Shown here in pieces: positions 36,434 to 44,909 of a stretch of DNA of 64,000 nucleotides; position 1 is the first letter of the stretch; every line of letters begins with the position of its first letter. This stretch comes from an uncultured Verrucomicrobiota bacterium (GTDB lineage Bacteria; Verrucomicrobiota; Kiritimatiellia; CAIQIC01; Lenti-01). A program made the position numbers and the translations under genes. Location: the NCBI GenBank assembly GCA_937872095.1, contig CALMNW010000101.1, positions 62,001-126,000 of the forward strand. The letters are read 5' to 3'. Below the pieces are notes generated by a model. That model ran no database searches. It saw only the letters and a list, made by a program, of their open reading frames with translations, and was not told the DNA's origin.

Positions 36434-37201
36434 ATGAACTCCCATCATCTGTTCCGGTGTTTTTTCGCCCTGCTGGCCATCGCGTTCGCCACGACGGCAT
36501 CCGCCGAAAACGAAGCATGGTATTTCCCCAACGGCATGTTCTACGTGCCCTACGTCAAAATGCAGGACAAACAAGGCAACACCGTCGCCACCTATGCGGC
36601 CTTTCTCAAGAAGTACGGCTCCGGGTGGAAATTCAAGCTGGACGGACTGTCGGAAGTGTCTGCCGCGACCGAATCGGCCGGGACGAATTACGTCACCGTC
36701 ACCAACTATGTTACCAACTACGTCATCGTCAGCAATTTCGTCAATTCCTACTGGCACGGCAGAATCACGACGACCTACGACGGAACCAACACCATTGTCT
36801 GGACCAATTTCGCCTTATCCAACCCGCCGGCATTGACCGGCGTGACCGGCACCTGGGATTTCACGTTCAATGAAACATGGGAACGCACCTACACCGGCAC
36901 CGAATTCGACCACACCACGAACGCCGCGCCGATTCCCACCGATATCACGCTGACGCTGACCCAGGACGGTGCGGACGTCGAAGGAACGGGCACCGTCGGC
37001 TCCGTCCAGTATTCTCTGGCGGGCGAGGTCACCAACGACTTCTTCGTCTTCACCATGTTGGCCGGCACCGCGGATGCCAAGGTCACCCTCGCCGAAGTCC
37101 GGGCCCTCGTGGGCGATGAGATCATGATCGGCAACTACTCGTGGAGCACCGCCGACGGCGCCAAGGTCCAGATCGGCGATTTCACCGCCAACAGGCAGTA
37201 G
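36434..37201 (+). CDS. Secreted TN-repeat protein, copy 2
   Basis: This 255-aa paralogue of the gene upstream has the same layout: signal peptide ending TTASA, mature start ENEAWYFPNG, a shorter TNYV-type segment (about 75-100), and the C-terminal domain with LTLTQDGADVEGTGTV and VTNDFFVFTMLAGTADAK. N- and C-terminal domains are nearly identical between copies, while the repeat segment differs in length and sequence. A GC palindrome and the end of the convergent helicase gene follow. Function is unknown; surface exposure or release is likely. Confidence 0.75.
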   Translation: MNSHHLFRCFFALLAIAFATTASAENEAWYFPNGMFYVPYVKMQDKQGNTVATYAAFLKKYGSGWKFKLDGLSEVSAATESAGTNYVTVTNYVTNYVIVSNFVNSYWHGRITTTYDGTNTIVWTNFALSNPPALTGVTGTWDFTFNETWERTYTGTEFDHTTNAAPIPTDITLTLTQDGADVEGTGTVGSVQYSLAGEVTNDFFVFTMLAGTADAKVTLAEVRALVGDEIMIGNYSWSTADGAKVQIGDFTANRQ

Positions 37202-37227
37202 TTCGCAGTTTCTCTTTGCTCGGCAGG

Positions 37228-37250
37228 CCCCATGGCCTTGCGCCATGGGG
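37228..37250. repeat. GC palindrome between convergent genes
   Basis: CCCCATGG-CCTTGCG-CCATGGGG. It has no T-run and resembles the other REP-like palindromes in the window more than a terminator, although it lies between convergent genes. Confidence 0.45.
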
Positions 37251-37279
37251 GAGCCCACTTCGCTTCAGCGTCCTCGTTT

Positions 37280-39256
37280 CTACCACCGGCTCCAACGCGG
37301 CGGCGGCGCGAAACCGCCGGCCTTGTCGAGCTGCAGCAGTTCCGGATCGATTTCGTCGAGAAACCGCGACGGCAGGCACATCATGACCCCGCCGTCGCGC
37401 GCCTTGCGCATCCGCGGTGCGCAGAGCCAGAGATAGTCCTTCGCACGCGTGACGGCCACGTAGAACAGGCGGCGCTCCTCGGCCTCGTTGGCTTCTTCCT
37501 CAAGGGACTTCGCCGCCGGAAACATCCCGTCCACCAGCCACAGGACGAATACGGCTTTCCACTCCAGCCCCTTGGCCTGGTGCACCGTCGTCAGCCGGAT
37601 CGCGGCCGCCGGCGCCCCCGCGTGCCGGTTCTGCTCGGCGTCGAGATTCGTCAGCAGCGCCATTTCGCTCAGGAAGTCCGCCGTGTTCTTGTACTTCGCC
37701 GAGAAGCTCATGAGTTCGTCGACGTCTTCGAGGCGCGGCTTGGCGTTGTCGAAGGTTTCGGCCGCGTAGTCGCCGTAGAACGCCTCCGTGAACCGGAAGA
37801 CCAGCTCGTCGGGCCGGTCCAGCACCGCGCCGTCCTCGTCGTCCGGCGGGAACAGGCGGTCGGCGATGCCCTGCCAGAGCGGCTGGGCCTCCTTCGGCAG
37901 CAGTCCGGCCAGCTGCGCGCGCTTGACCGGATCGCGCAGGTTCAGGTGCTCGCCCAGCGCCATCCACAGGGTCTGGACCTTCTTGGGGCCGACCTTCGGC
38001 AGCATTTCCAGCAGCCGCCCGAAGGCCAGGCTGTCGGCCGGATTCGCCGCCAGGCGCGGCAGCGCGCAGACATCTTTGATGTGCGCCTGCTCGAAGAACC
38101 GCACGCCGCTCATCAGGACGTAGTCCTGGCGCGCGCGCGTCAGTTCGAGCTGCAATTCCATGGCGTGGAAATGGGACCGGTACAGCACCGCGATCTGGCG
38201 CGGTTCGACCTCGCCCGATTCCACCAGCCGGCGGACTTTCTCGACCACGTAGCGCGCCTGGTGGCCGCCGTCGGTCAGTTTCGCCAGCACGGGTTTCATG
38301 TCGGCCGCGCGCGTCGCGCGCAGCACCTTCTGGTACTGCTCGGGATTGCCCGCGATGACCTGGTTGGCCACGTCGAGGATGCCCGGCACGCTCCGGTAGT
38401 TCTCTTCCAGCTTGAAAATCGTCGCGTCGGGATAGCGCTCCCGGAAGGACAGGATGTTCTTCACCTCCGCCCCGCGCCAGGAATAGATGCTCTGGAAATC
38501 GTCGCCCACCGCCAGCAGGTTGCGATGGCGCGCCGCGATCACGTCCACGAAGTCGCCCTGCAGCTTGTTGGTGTCCTGGAATTCGTCCACGAGCACGTGC
38601 CGCATGCGCTCCTGGTAGCGCGCGGCGACGTCTTCGTGCTCCTGCAGCAGCTTGAGGCCGTTGACGAGCAGGTCGTCGAAATCCATGGCGTTGAGGCCGC
38701 GCTTGCGCTTTTCGTAGAGCGCGTGGACCTTCAGGACGCCTTCGAGATCCACGGCGTGCCCCTCGAAATGCGCGCGCACGGTCTCTTCGACGTCCGCGCC
38801 GCGGTTCGCCGCCAGCCCGAACACGCTGCCCAGCACCGTCGCCTTCGGGAATTTCTTGTCCTTGAGGCCCAGCTCGGCGACGCAGGCCTTCAGCAGCCGC
38901 GCGGAATCGTCTTCGTCCAGAATGGAATAGTCCGTTCCGTAGCCGAGCAGCGCCGCGTGCCGGCGCAGCAGGCGATTGGCCGCGTGGTGGAAGGTGCCGC
39001 CCCACAGTCCGCCGACATCGCCCCCCACGAGCTGCGCCGCTCGCTCGAGCATCTCGCGCGCCGCGCGGTTGGTGAAGGTCAGCAGCAGGATCTGCCGCGG
39101 ATCGATGCCTTTCTCCAGCACCAGCCACGCCACGCGGTGCGTCAGCGTCCGCGTCTTGCCGGTGCCCGCCGCCGCGATGACCAGCACGGGGCCGTCGGGC
39201 GCCGTCACGGCGCGCAGCTGCTCCGGATTGAGATGCTGGGCGGGATCGAATGCCAT
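37280..39256 (-). CDS. UvrD/Rep/PcrA-type superfamily 1 DNA helicase
   Basis: The 658-aa protein unwinds DNA 3' to 5' in repair or replication restart. All SF1A motifs are readable: Walker A IAAAGTGKTRTL, LTFTNRAAREML, Walker B VLVDEFQDTNKLQ, GDDFQSIYSWRGA, LEENYRSVPGIL, TTVHQAKGLEWKAVFV and YVAVTRAKDYLWL. It is somewhat shorter than E. coli UvrD (about 720 aa) and lacks the usual C-terminal tail that contacts partners. It ends the minus-strand group AI-2E-like, YihY, helicase, starting 10 bases after the YihY stop. Confidence 0.93.
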   Translation of the reverse strand: MAFDPAQHLNPEQLRAVTAPDGPVLVIAAAGTGKTRTLTHRVAWLVLEKGIDPRQILLLTFTNRAAREMLERAAQLVGGDVGGLWGGTFHHAANRLLRRHAALLGYGTDYSILDEDDSARLLKACVAELGLKDKKFPKATVLGSVFGLAANRGADVEETVRAHFEGHAVDLEGVLKVHALYEKRKRGLNAMDFDDLLVNGLKLLQEHEDVAARYQERMRHVLVDEFQDTNKLQGDFVDVIAARHRNLLAVGDDFQSIYSWRGAEVKNILSFRERYPDATIFKLEENYRSVPGILDVANQVIAGNPEQYQKVLRATRAADMKPVLAKLTDGGHQARYVVEKVRRLVESGEVEPRQIAVLYRSHFHAMELQLELTRARQDYVLMSGVRFFEQAHIKDVCALPRLAANPADSLAFGRLLEMLPKVGPKKVQTLWMALGEHLNLRDPVKRAQLAGLLPKEAQPLWQGIADRLFPPDDEDGAVLDRPDELVFRFTEAFYGDYAAETFDNAKPRLEDVDELMSFSAKYKNTADFLSEMALLTNLDAEQNRHAGAPAAAIRLTTVHQAKGLEWKAVFVLWLVDGMFPAAKSLEEEANEAEERRLFYVAVTRAKDYLWLCAPRMRKARDGGVMMCLPSRFLDEIDPELLQLDKAGGFAPPPRWSRW

Positions 39257-39266
39257 GGCGCCGCCG

Positions 39267-40598
39267 CTAGGCCGGTTTTCCGGCCGCCACCGCCGCGACC
39301 ATGTCGGCCAGCGTCAGCTCCCCGAACCCGTGCGCGACGCCGGTCTCGATCTTGGCCATCGTTTCCTTCAGCGGGGCGTCCAACATGAGCACGCCCTCGA
39401 TTTCGGCGTGGCCGCCGCCTTCGCGCATCAGTTCCGCCACCAGGTCGCGGATGCGGATGGTCTCCGGCGCGCGCATCAGCACGTAGCCGGCATCCCGGCT
39501 GGCGACCTGGGCCAGATAGCCCTTCTTCGCCAGCACCGCCACCACCGAGTTGATCAAACGGATCGGCGCCTTGACCTGCCGAGCGAACGCCGCCGCGTCG
39601 AACAGCTCCCGTTCGCCGGCCATGGCCCGGCCGGCCCGCCGCAGCACCATCAGCGCCACCAGGATCCGCGCCCGCGCGCTGGCCGTATCCGCCGCGCTTT
39701 CGAGCTGGTAGGTGTCCGAATTCTGCAGCGCGAAGGTGAATTCCACGCCCAGCAGCAGGATCACCCAGGTGATGTACATCCACAGCATGAACACCGGCAC
39801 CGCCGCGAACGCTCCGTAGATGCGGTTGTAGTTCACCACGCCCACCTGCATCACCGTGAACATCCGCATCCAGCCGAGGAAAATCAGCGTCGTCAACAGG
39901 CTGCTGACCAGCGCGGAGCGCAGCCGCACCCGCGTGTTCGGCACGAAGACGTACAGGAAGCCGATCACGAGCCAGAGGATGCCGAACGAAGCCAGGTTCT
40001 GCGCCCAGGCGTTGACGTCCACGTCGAGGATCTTCCGGTTGATGGCCACCTGCGCTTTCAGCGCCCCGGCCAGGCCGATCAGCACCGGCACCAGCACCAG
40101 CACGCTCGTGTAGTTCGCGATCTGCCGCAGCAGGCTCCGGTTCTTGTCCACGCCCCAGACCCGGTTGAAGCTTTTCTCCACGTTCGCCAGCAGCAGCACC
40201 GCCGTCAGCACGAAAAACGCCAAGCCGATCCACCCCAGCGCCGCGAAATTCGTCGTGTTGACGATGTCGAGGATCTTCTGCACGAATTCCTGCCACTGCG
40301 TCGGCATCTGCAGAAACCACTCCATCTGGTCCACCGTCGCGAGCTGGTCCTCCCCGAATCCGAACCCCTTCACCAGCGCGAAGCCCACCGCCAGGATCGG
40401 CACCAGCGACGTCAGCGTCACGAACGTCAGCGACGACGCGTGGATCGTCAGGTCGTCGTCCGCATAGCCGCGGAACAACAGGTGCCCCACGCGGATGATG
40501 CGCTCCGGCAGGCTGCCGCCCGCTTCGTCGCCCGGCAGCGCGCCGATCGCGCGCAAGGCGAAATTCCGGATCTTGCCCATTCGTTCCTTCAGCGTCAT
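39267..40598 (-). CDS. YihY/BrkB membrane protein with C-terminal winged-helix-like domain
   Basis: The 443-aa protein has six or so membrane helices. It carries the YihY family pattern ASSLTFVTLTSLVPILAVGF (about residues 54-73), FNRVWGV and NYNRIYGAFAAVPVFMLW. From about residue 330 a soluble C-terminal domain (RQVKAPIRLINSVVAVLAKK) resembles the winged-helix addition of many longer YihY proteins. The role of the family is unsettled. The ATG at 40598 overlaps the end of the AI-2E-type gene as ATGA and has GGCGGGAG upstream. Confidence 0.9.
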   Translation of the reverse strand: MTLKERMGKIRNFALRAIGALPGDEAGGSLPERIIRVGHLLFRGYADDDLTIHASSLTFVTLTSLVPILAVGFALVKGFGFGEDQLATVDQMEWFLQMPTQWQEFVQKILDIVNTTNFAALGWIGLAFFVLTAVLLLANVEKSFNRVWGVDKNRSLLRQIANYTSVLVLVPVLIGLAGALKAQVAINRKILDVDVNAWAQNLASFGILWLVIGFLYVFVPNTRVRLRSALVSSLLTTLIFLGWMRMFTVMQVGVVNYNRIYGAFAAVPVFMLWMYITWVILLLGVEFTFALQNSDTYQLESAADTASARARILVALMVLRRAGRAMAGERELFDAAAFARQVKAPIRLINSVVAVLAKKGYLAQVASRDAGYVLMRAPETIRIRDLVAELMREGGGHAEIEGVLMLDAPLKETMAKIETGVAHGFGELTLADMVAAVAAGKPA

Positions 40599-42043
40599 GG
40601 CTCCCGCCTTTCCTCTTCCCCGCCCTCCGGATCCTCCCTGCCCCCCGGCGTCAATTCGCCCAGCAAATCGTAGCCCAGCGCCAGCAACACCGGCCCCAGG
40701 AACAGGCCGATGAAGCCGAACGCGATCATGCCGCCCGCCACCCCGATGACCATGATGGCGAAAGGCACGCGCTCCTCCGGCGCCCGGATCGCCGGCCCGG
40801 ACGGCGGGGCCTCCGGCACCCAGCGCCGCACCGCCGTGGCCAGCAGCGGAGACGCCAGCATCAGCCCCAGCGCGAACAGGAACAGCCAGAGCCCATCGAT
40901 CAGTTGGCCGGCCGCGAACTGCCAGATGGCTCCGCCCAGAAACGCCACGACGCCCGCCGCCGCGAACGGCGTGAGCCCCGCCGCCGCCGCCACGGCCAAG
41001 CCGACGGCCCACGGCAGCCCCGCGAACGCGAAGCCCGCCGCCACCAGCCCGCCCGCGGCCGCGCCGGTCGCCAGCGCCCGCCGCCGACGCCGCACCACCG
41101 CCCCGAAATCCCAGGAACCCGCGATCAAAATCGGCCGCACCACGTTGTCGATGCCGCTGATCACGACTCCGCCGTAGACCAACAGGCCGACGCCGGCGCC
41201 CATCCGGCCGTTGGCCAGCAGCCACAGTCCCACCGGGATCCACAGCAACGGCGGCCCCAGCGGCAACAGCCCCAGCACGAACACGCCGACCGAAAACAAC
41301 GCCGCGTTGGGCACGCCGAAGATCGCGAACCCCGCCGCGGCCGCCACCGCCTGCACGAAGGCCGTGCCGACCGTCCCGCGAACGACGACGTTCAGCGTGA
41401 CCGCCATGCGGTGGCGCAGCCGCGCCATGAACGGTCCCGCCACCCGCTCCGTCAGCGCGCCCGCGGCATCCGCCACCGCCTCGCCGCGCAGATAGAAGAA
41501 AAACATGAAGATCAAGCTGAAGACGATCTGGAAAACGCCGTAGCCGATGCTGACGCCCCGCTGCACCAGCCATTTCACGGTTACCCGCGAGGCGTTCGCC
41601 GCCCAGCCCGTCCACCGCGCCGTGTCGCCGAACAGGTTGTCGAACGCCGTCCGGATGGCCTCCGCATGGGGCCCGAACAGCGGATGGGTCTGCAGCGCGG
41701 CCAGCAGCCGCGGCAAACCCGTCTCACGCAGCGCCTGCAGGCGTTCCAGGCCCCACGCCGCCGCATCCAGGGAGGAGCGCGCCAGCATCCAGAGCGGCAC
41801 GACCAGCAGCAGCGTCGCCAAGGCCGTCATCAGCGCCGCGGCCGCCAGCGCGTTTCCGCCCGTCAGCCGCCGCTTCGCGAAATCGAAGACGGGCCAGGAC
41901 GCGAAGACCAGAATCGCCGCCCACAGCATGGCCGTGACGAACGGTTTCAGCACCAGGAGGCAGAAGAAGACCAGCACGCCCACAAGCCCCACGCCCGCCG
42001 CCTGCTCGATCAGCTTCCGGTTTTTGAGCGAAAACGACTCCAT
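40595..42043 (-). CDS. AI-2E/PerM-family transporter with an internal insertion
   Basis: The 482-aa polytopic protein has the family layout: N-terminal helices, a helical soluble part, then FGVPNAALFSVGVFVLGLLPLGPPLLW (about residues 242-268) and GIDNVVRPILIAG (297-309). In ordinary members the final segment GGMIAFGFIGLFLGPVLLAL follows within about 20 residues; here it comes after about 115 extra residues (308-426) that include several hydrophobic stretches. Members export small molecules or act in Na+/H+ antiport. The start at 42043 (MESFSLKNRKLIEQA) is preceded by AAGAATGGG. Confidence 0.88.
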   Translation of the reverse strand: MESFSLKNRKLIEQAAGVGLVGVLVFFCLLVLKPFVTAMLWAAILVFASWPVFDFAKRRLTGGNALAAAALMTALATLLLVVPLWMLARSSLDAAAWGLERLQALRETGLPRLLAALQTHPLFGPHAEAIRTAFDNLFGDTARWTGWAANASRVTVKWLVQRGVSIGYGVFQIVFSLIFMFFFYLRGEAVADAAGALTERVAGPFMARLRHRMAVTLNVVVRGTVGTAFVQAVAAAAGFAIFGVPNAALFSVGVFVLGLLPLGPPLLWIPVGLWLLANGRMGAGVGLLVYGGVVISGIDNVVRPILIAGSWDFGAVVRRRRRALATGAAAGGLVAAGFAFAGLPWAVGLAVAAAAGLTPFAAAGVVAFLGGAIWQFAAGQLIDGLWLFLFALGLMLASPLLATAVRRWVPEAPPSGPAIRAPEERVPFAIMVIGVAGGMIAFGFIGLFLGPVLLALGYDLLGELTPGGREDPEGGEEERREP

Positions 42044-42129
42044 GAGCCCATTCTTAGCACGTCGGACCTTCCGAAGCACTCCCTTTTCGGCCGGTTTGAT
42101 CTTTCTCCAACCAATCCACCGGGCCCACT

Positions 42130-42218
42130 GGGCCCGGCTTCCGCCTTCGCCAAGGCTATGGCGGACAAGACAACTCGATCCACTTGATGATTGGATATTG
42201 AATATTGGATATTGATTT
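42130..42218. repeat. Composite interspersed repeat upstream of the AI-2E-like gene
   Basis: A GC part, TTCGCCAAGGCTATGGCGGA, is followed by an A/T-rich part made of ATTGGATATTGA units (42182-42216). The A/T part matches the repeat at 8714-8756. The rest of 42044-42277 holds a GGGCCC-ACT-GGGCCC palindrome near 42120 and no gene. Confidence 0.6.
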
Positions 42219-42277
42219 CCCCCGTCGGACGACATTGCGGCCGTCCCTCCAGAATCCGCCCCCCGCCGCACCCCAAT

Positions 42278-43390
42278 TTAAGCCGGCTTTTCGATCGTTC
42301 CCGAGGCCAGCACCGCGTCGCCGTCGTAGAACACCGCGATTTGACCCGGCGTGATCGAAAGCTGCGGCTCGTCGAAGCGGACGATCAGTCGGCCGTTTTC
42401 CGCCGACACGGCGGCCGGCGCCGCGCGATGCCGCTGGCGAATCTGCACCGCGCAACGGAACGGCCGCTCCGGCGGCCCGGCCAGGCCGATCCAGTTCAGG
42501 TCGGCGGCGACCAGGTCCCGCGCATACAGCTCTTCGCGGGGCCCCACCACCACGCGGTTGCGCGCGGCGTCGATCTCCAGCACGTACCACGGCGTGCCGC
42601 CGCCGCCCAGTTCGAGACCTTTCCGCTGGCCGATCGTGTAGCGGATCACGCCCCGGTGCTGCCCCAGCACGGTCCCGTCGCGGGTCACGAAATCTCCCGG
42701 CCGCGCATCGCCGGGCCGGAACAGCACCGCATAATCCGCGCACTCGATGAAGTCCTGGCTCTCGTCCTTGCCCGCCAGATCGTCCCAGCCCTGCTCGCGG
42801 GCGATTTCCTTGACCTCGCCCTTGCGCAGATCGCCCAGCGGGAAGACCAGTTCCGCGAGCTGTTCCGGCTTCAAGCGCGATAAAAAGTACGATTGGTCCT
42901 TGTCGGCGTCCTGGCCCCGCAGGAGCAGCCAGCGCCCGCTCGCTTCGTCGAACCGCGTCCGCGCGTAGTGGCCCGTGGCGAACCGGTCGAACGCCACCCC
43001 CTGCGCCCGGGCCTGCGCGAGCAGAAAGCCGAACTTCATCCGCTGGTTGCAGCGCACGCAGGGATTCGGCGTGCGCCCCGCCAGGTATTCCTCGCGGAAA
43101 TAGTCCAGGACGGTCTGCTTGTATTCCTCCGCCAGCCGCACCACGCGGTGTTCGATCCCCAGCCGCGCGGCGACGTCCGCCGCCGCCTCCAGATCGCGCG
43201 CCTCCCCGGGCCCGAAACAGCCCGACAGGCCCAGATCCGGAATCGGCACGGAGCCGTCCCAGATGCTCATCGTCAGGCCGACCACGTCCCAGCCGGCGCG
43301 CTTCAGCAACCAAGCGGCGACGGCCGAATCCACGCCTCCGCTCAATCCCACCGCCGCGATTTTCCGCCGTCCGCTCATATGCCGTTGCAT
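42278..43390 (-). CDS. mnmA: tRNA 2-thiouridylase MnmA (divergent catalytic region)
   Basis: It thiolates U34 of tRNA-Lys, Glu and Gln. The 370-aa protein has the PP-loop LSGGVDSAVAAW (residues 16-27), the first catalytic Cys in NPCVRCNQRMKFG (Cys111), ATGHYAR, and KDQSYFLSRL. The second catalytic Cys normally lies in S-Q-x-x-C-F; here the segment reads ESQDFIECADY, so the nearest Cys (217) is two residues later. The ATG at 43390 has GGAGGGGGTAGG upstream; 43378 (MSGRRKIAAVG) is the alternative. Confidence 0.92.
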   Translation of the reverse strand: MQRHMSGRRKIAAVGLSGGVDSAVAAWLLKRAGWDVVGLTMSIWDGSVPIPDLGLSGCFGPGEARDLEAAADVAARLGIEHRVVRLAEEYKQTVLDYFREEYLAGRTPNPCVRCNQRMKFGFLLAQARAQGVAFDRFATGHYARTRFDEASGRWLLLRGQDADKDQSYFLSRLKPEQLAELVFPLGDLRKGEVKEIAREQGWDDLAGKDESQDFIECADYAVLFRPGDARPGDFVTRDGTVLGQHRGVIRYTIGQRKGLELGGGGTPWYVLEIDAARNRVVVGPREELYARDLVAADLNWIGLAGPPERPFRCAVQIRQRHRAAPAAVSAENGRLIVRFDEPQLSITPGQIAVFYDGDAVLASGTIEKPA

Positions 43391-43426
43391 CCTACCCCCT
43401 CCCCCCTTCCCGCGCAAATTCTCTGA

Positions 43427-43455
43427 TTGTCGCTCTTTCCGCCATTTCGTATGGT
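43427..43455 (+). promoter_or_regulatory. Promoter of the glycan gene run, near-leaderless
   Basis: TTGTCG (43427-43432), 17 bases, TATGGT (43450-43455), ATG 12 bases later at 43468. Confidence 0.45.
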
Positions 43456-43467
43456 ATTCCGACAGCC

Positions 43468-44904
43468 ATGCAAGCCCCTCGGGACAATTTCGACGCTTTT
43501 TGCAGTCTTCTCGCCGGATTTGCCGATGCCGCGGCCGCGTTCGGCGGCGTGATGCTGGCGGTCTGGATCCGTTTCGACTCGGGGCTCATTCCCCTCCAAC
43601 ACAACGAGATCTTGCCGCCGCGCTTCATGTACGTCGCCGCTGCCGGCGTGCTGGCCCCGCTGCTCGTGATCATCTTCCGCCAGATCGGCCTCTATTCCCG
43701 GCCCCAGCTCGGACCGTTCGGCGACAAGTTGCCGCGCATCGTCCGAGGCGTGGCCATCACGTTGGCCACGGCGCTGGTGCTTTCGTTCGGCTATCGTCCG
43801 CCAGGCTGGCCGCCCTACTCCCGTACCGTCGCGCTGCTGGCGTTTCTCACCGTGCTGCTGGTCGTGCTTCTGGAGCGCTTCGCCCTCTTCCGCAGCGAAC
43901 TCCACTGGGCGCGCCGGACCGCGCCCATCCGCCGCGTGCTGATCATCGGCGTCGGCGATCTGGCCGCGCGCATCCGCCGCGCCCTCGAGCGCGAACCGCG
44001 TCTGCGCTCGCGCCTCGCCGGTTATTTGCTCCCCGTCGATCCCGGCGGCCGCGAAGTAGCCCTCTCCTCCGCCATCACCCCCAAGCTCGTCAAAGGCCAC
44101 GTCGGCGAACTGGAAAAGGTCGTCGCCGAGGAACAGATCGACGAGGTCATCCTGGCGGACACGACCATCTCGCACAAGCGCCTCACCGAAATCCTTTTCC
44201 ACTGCGAACGCAACCTGATCCCCTTCCGCATGGTGCCCGACCTCTACGACGTGCTCACGGCGCGCGTCCGCGTCAACCACGTCTCCGACATCCCCCTGCT
44301 CGGCATGGCGGATTGGCCCCTCGACGCCTTCTGGAACCGCGTCCTGAAGCGCCTCGAGGATCTCGCCGGCGCCGCCGTCGGGTTGCTGCTCTCCGCGCCG
44401 TTGATCCTCGTCGCCGCGCCGCTGATCAAGCGCAGCTCCCCGGGCCCCGTGTTCTACGGCCAGGTCCGCTGCGGCATCGCCGGCAAGCCCTTCACCATCT
44501 ACAAGCTCCGCACCATGCCCGTCGACGCCGAGGTCGGCACCGGCCCGGTTTGGGCCGTGCCCGACGATCCCCGCCGCACCCGCATCGGCGAATTCCTCCG
44601 CAAATGGAACCTCGACGAGCTGCCGCAGTTCTGGAACGTGTTCAAAGGCGACATGTCCCTCGTCGGCCCCCGCCCCGAACGCCCGCACTTCGTCGAGCAG
44701 TTCAAAGACGACGTCGGCCACTACATGACCCGCCACGTTTCCCGCCCCGGCATGACCGGCTGGGCCCAGGTCAACGGGCTGCGCGGCGACACCTCCATCG
44801 AGGACCGCGTCCAGCACGACCTCTACTACCTCGAAAACTGGTCGCTGTCCTTCGACCTCAAGATCCTCATCCAAACCTTCTTCAACCGCCAGAACGCCTA
44901 CTAG
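43468..44904 (+). CDS. Polyprenyl glycosylphosphotransferase (WcaJ/WbaP-like)
   Basis: This membrane enzyme moves a sugar-1-phosphate onto undecaprenyl phosphate to start a surface polysaccharide repeat unit. The 478-aa protein has four N-terminal helices, a Rossmann-like middle (VLIIGVGDLAARIRRAL) and a C-terminal catalytic domain. The latter opens with helix V, AAVGLLLSAPLILVAAPLIK, then KLRTMPVDAE, the DE pair in LDELPQFWNVFKGDMSLVGPRPE and RPGMTGWAQVNG. The family pattern is complete. The next two genes follow closely, but no other polysaccharide genes are present. Confidence 0.95.
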   Translation: MQAPRDNFDAFCSLLAGFADAAAAFGGVMLAVWIRFDSGLIPLQHNEILPPRFMYVAAAGVLAPLLVIIFRQIGLYSRPQLGPFGDKLPRIVRGVAITLATALVLSFGYRPPGWPPYSRTVALLAFLTVLLVVLLERFALFRSELHWARRTAPIRRVLIIGVGDLAARIRRALEREPRLRSRLAGYLLPVDPGGREVALSSAITPKLVKGHVGELEKVVAEEQIDEVILADTTISHKRLTEILFHCERNLIPFRMVPDLYDVLTARVRVNHVSDIPLLGMADWPLDAFWNRVLKRLEDLAGAAVGLLLSAPLILVAAPLIKRSSPGPVFYGQVRCGIAGKPFTIYKLRTMPVDAEVGTGPVWAVPDDPRRTRIGEFLRKWNLDELPQFWNVFKGDMSLVGPRPERPHFVEQFKDDVGHYMTRHVSRPGMTGWAQVNGLRGDTSIEDRVQHDLYYLENWSLSFDLKILIQTFFNRQNAY

Positions 44905-44909
44905 CGACC

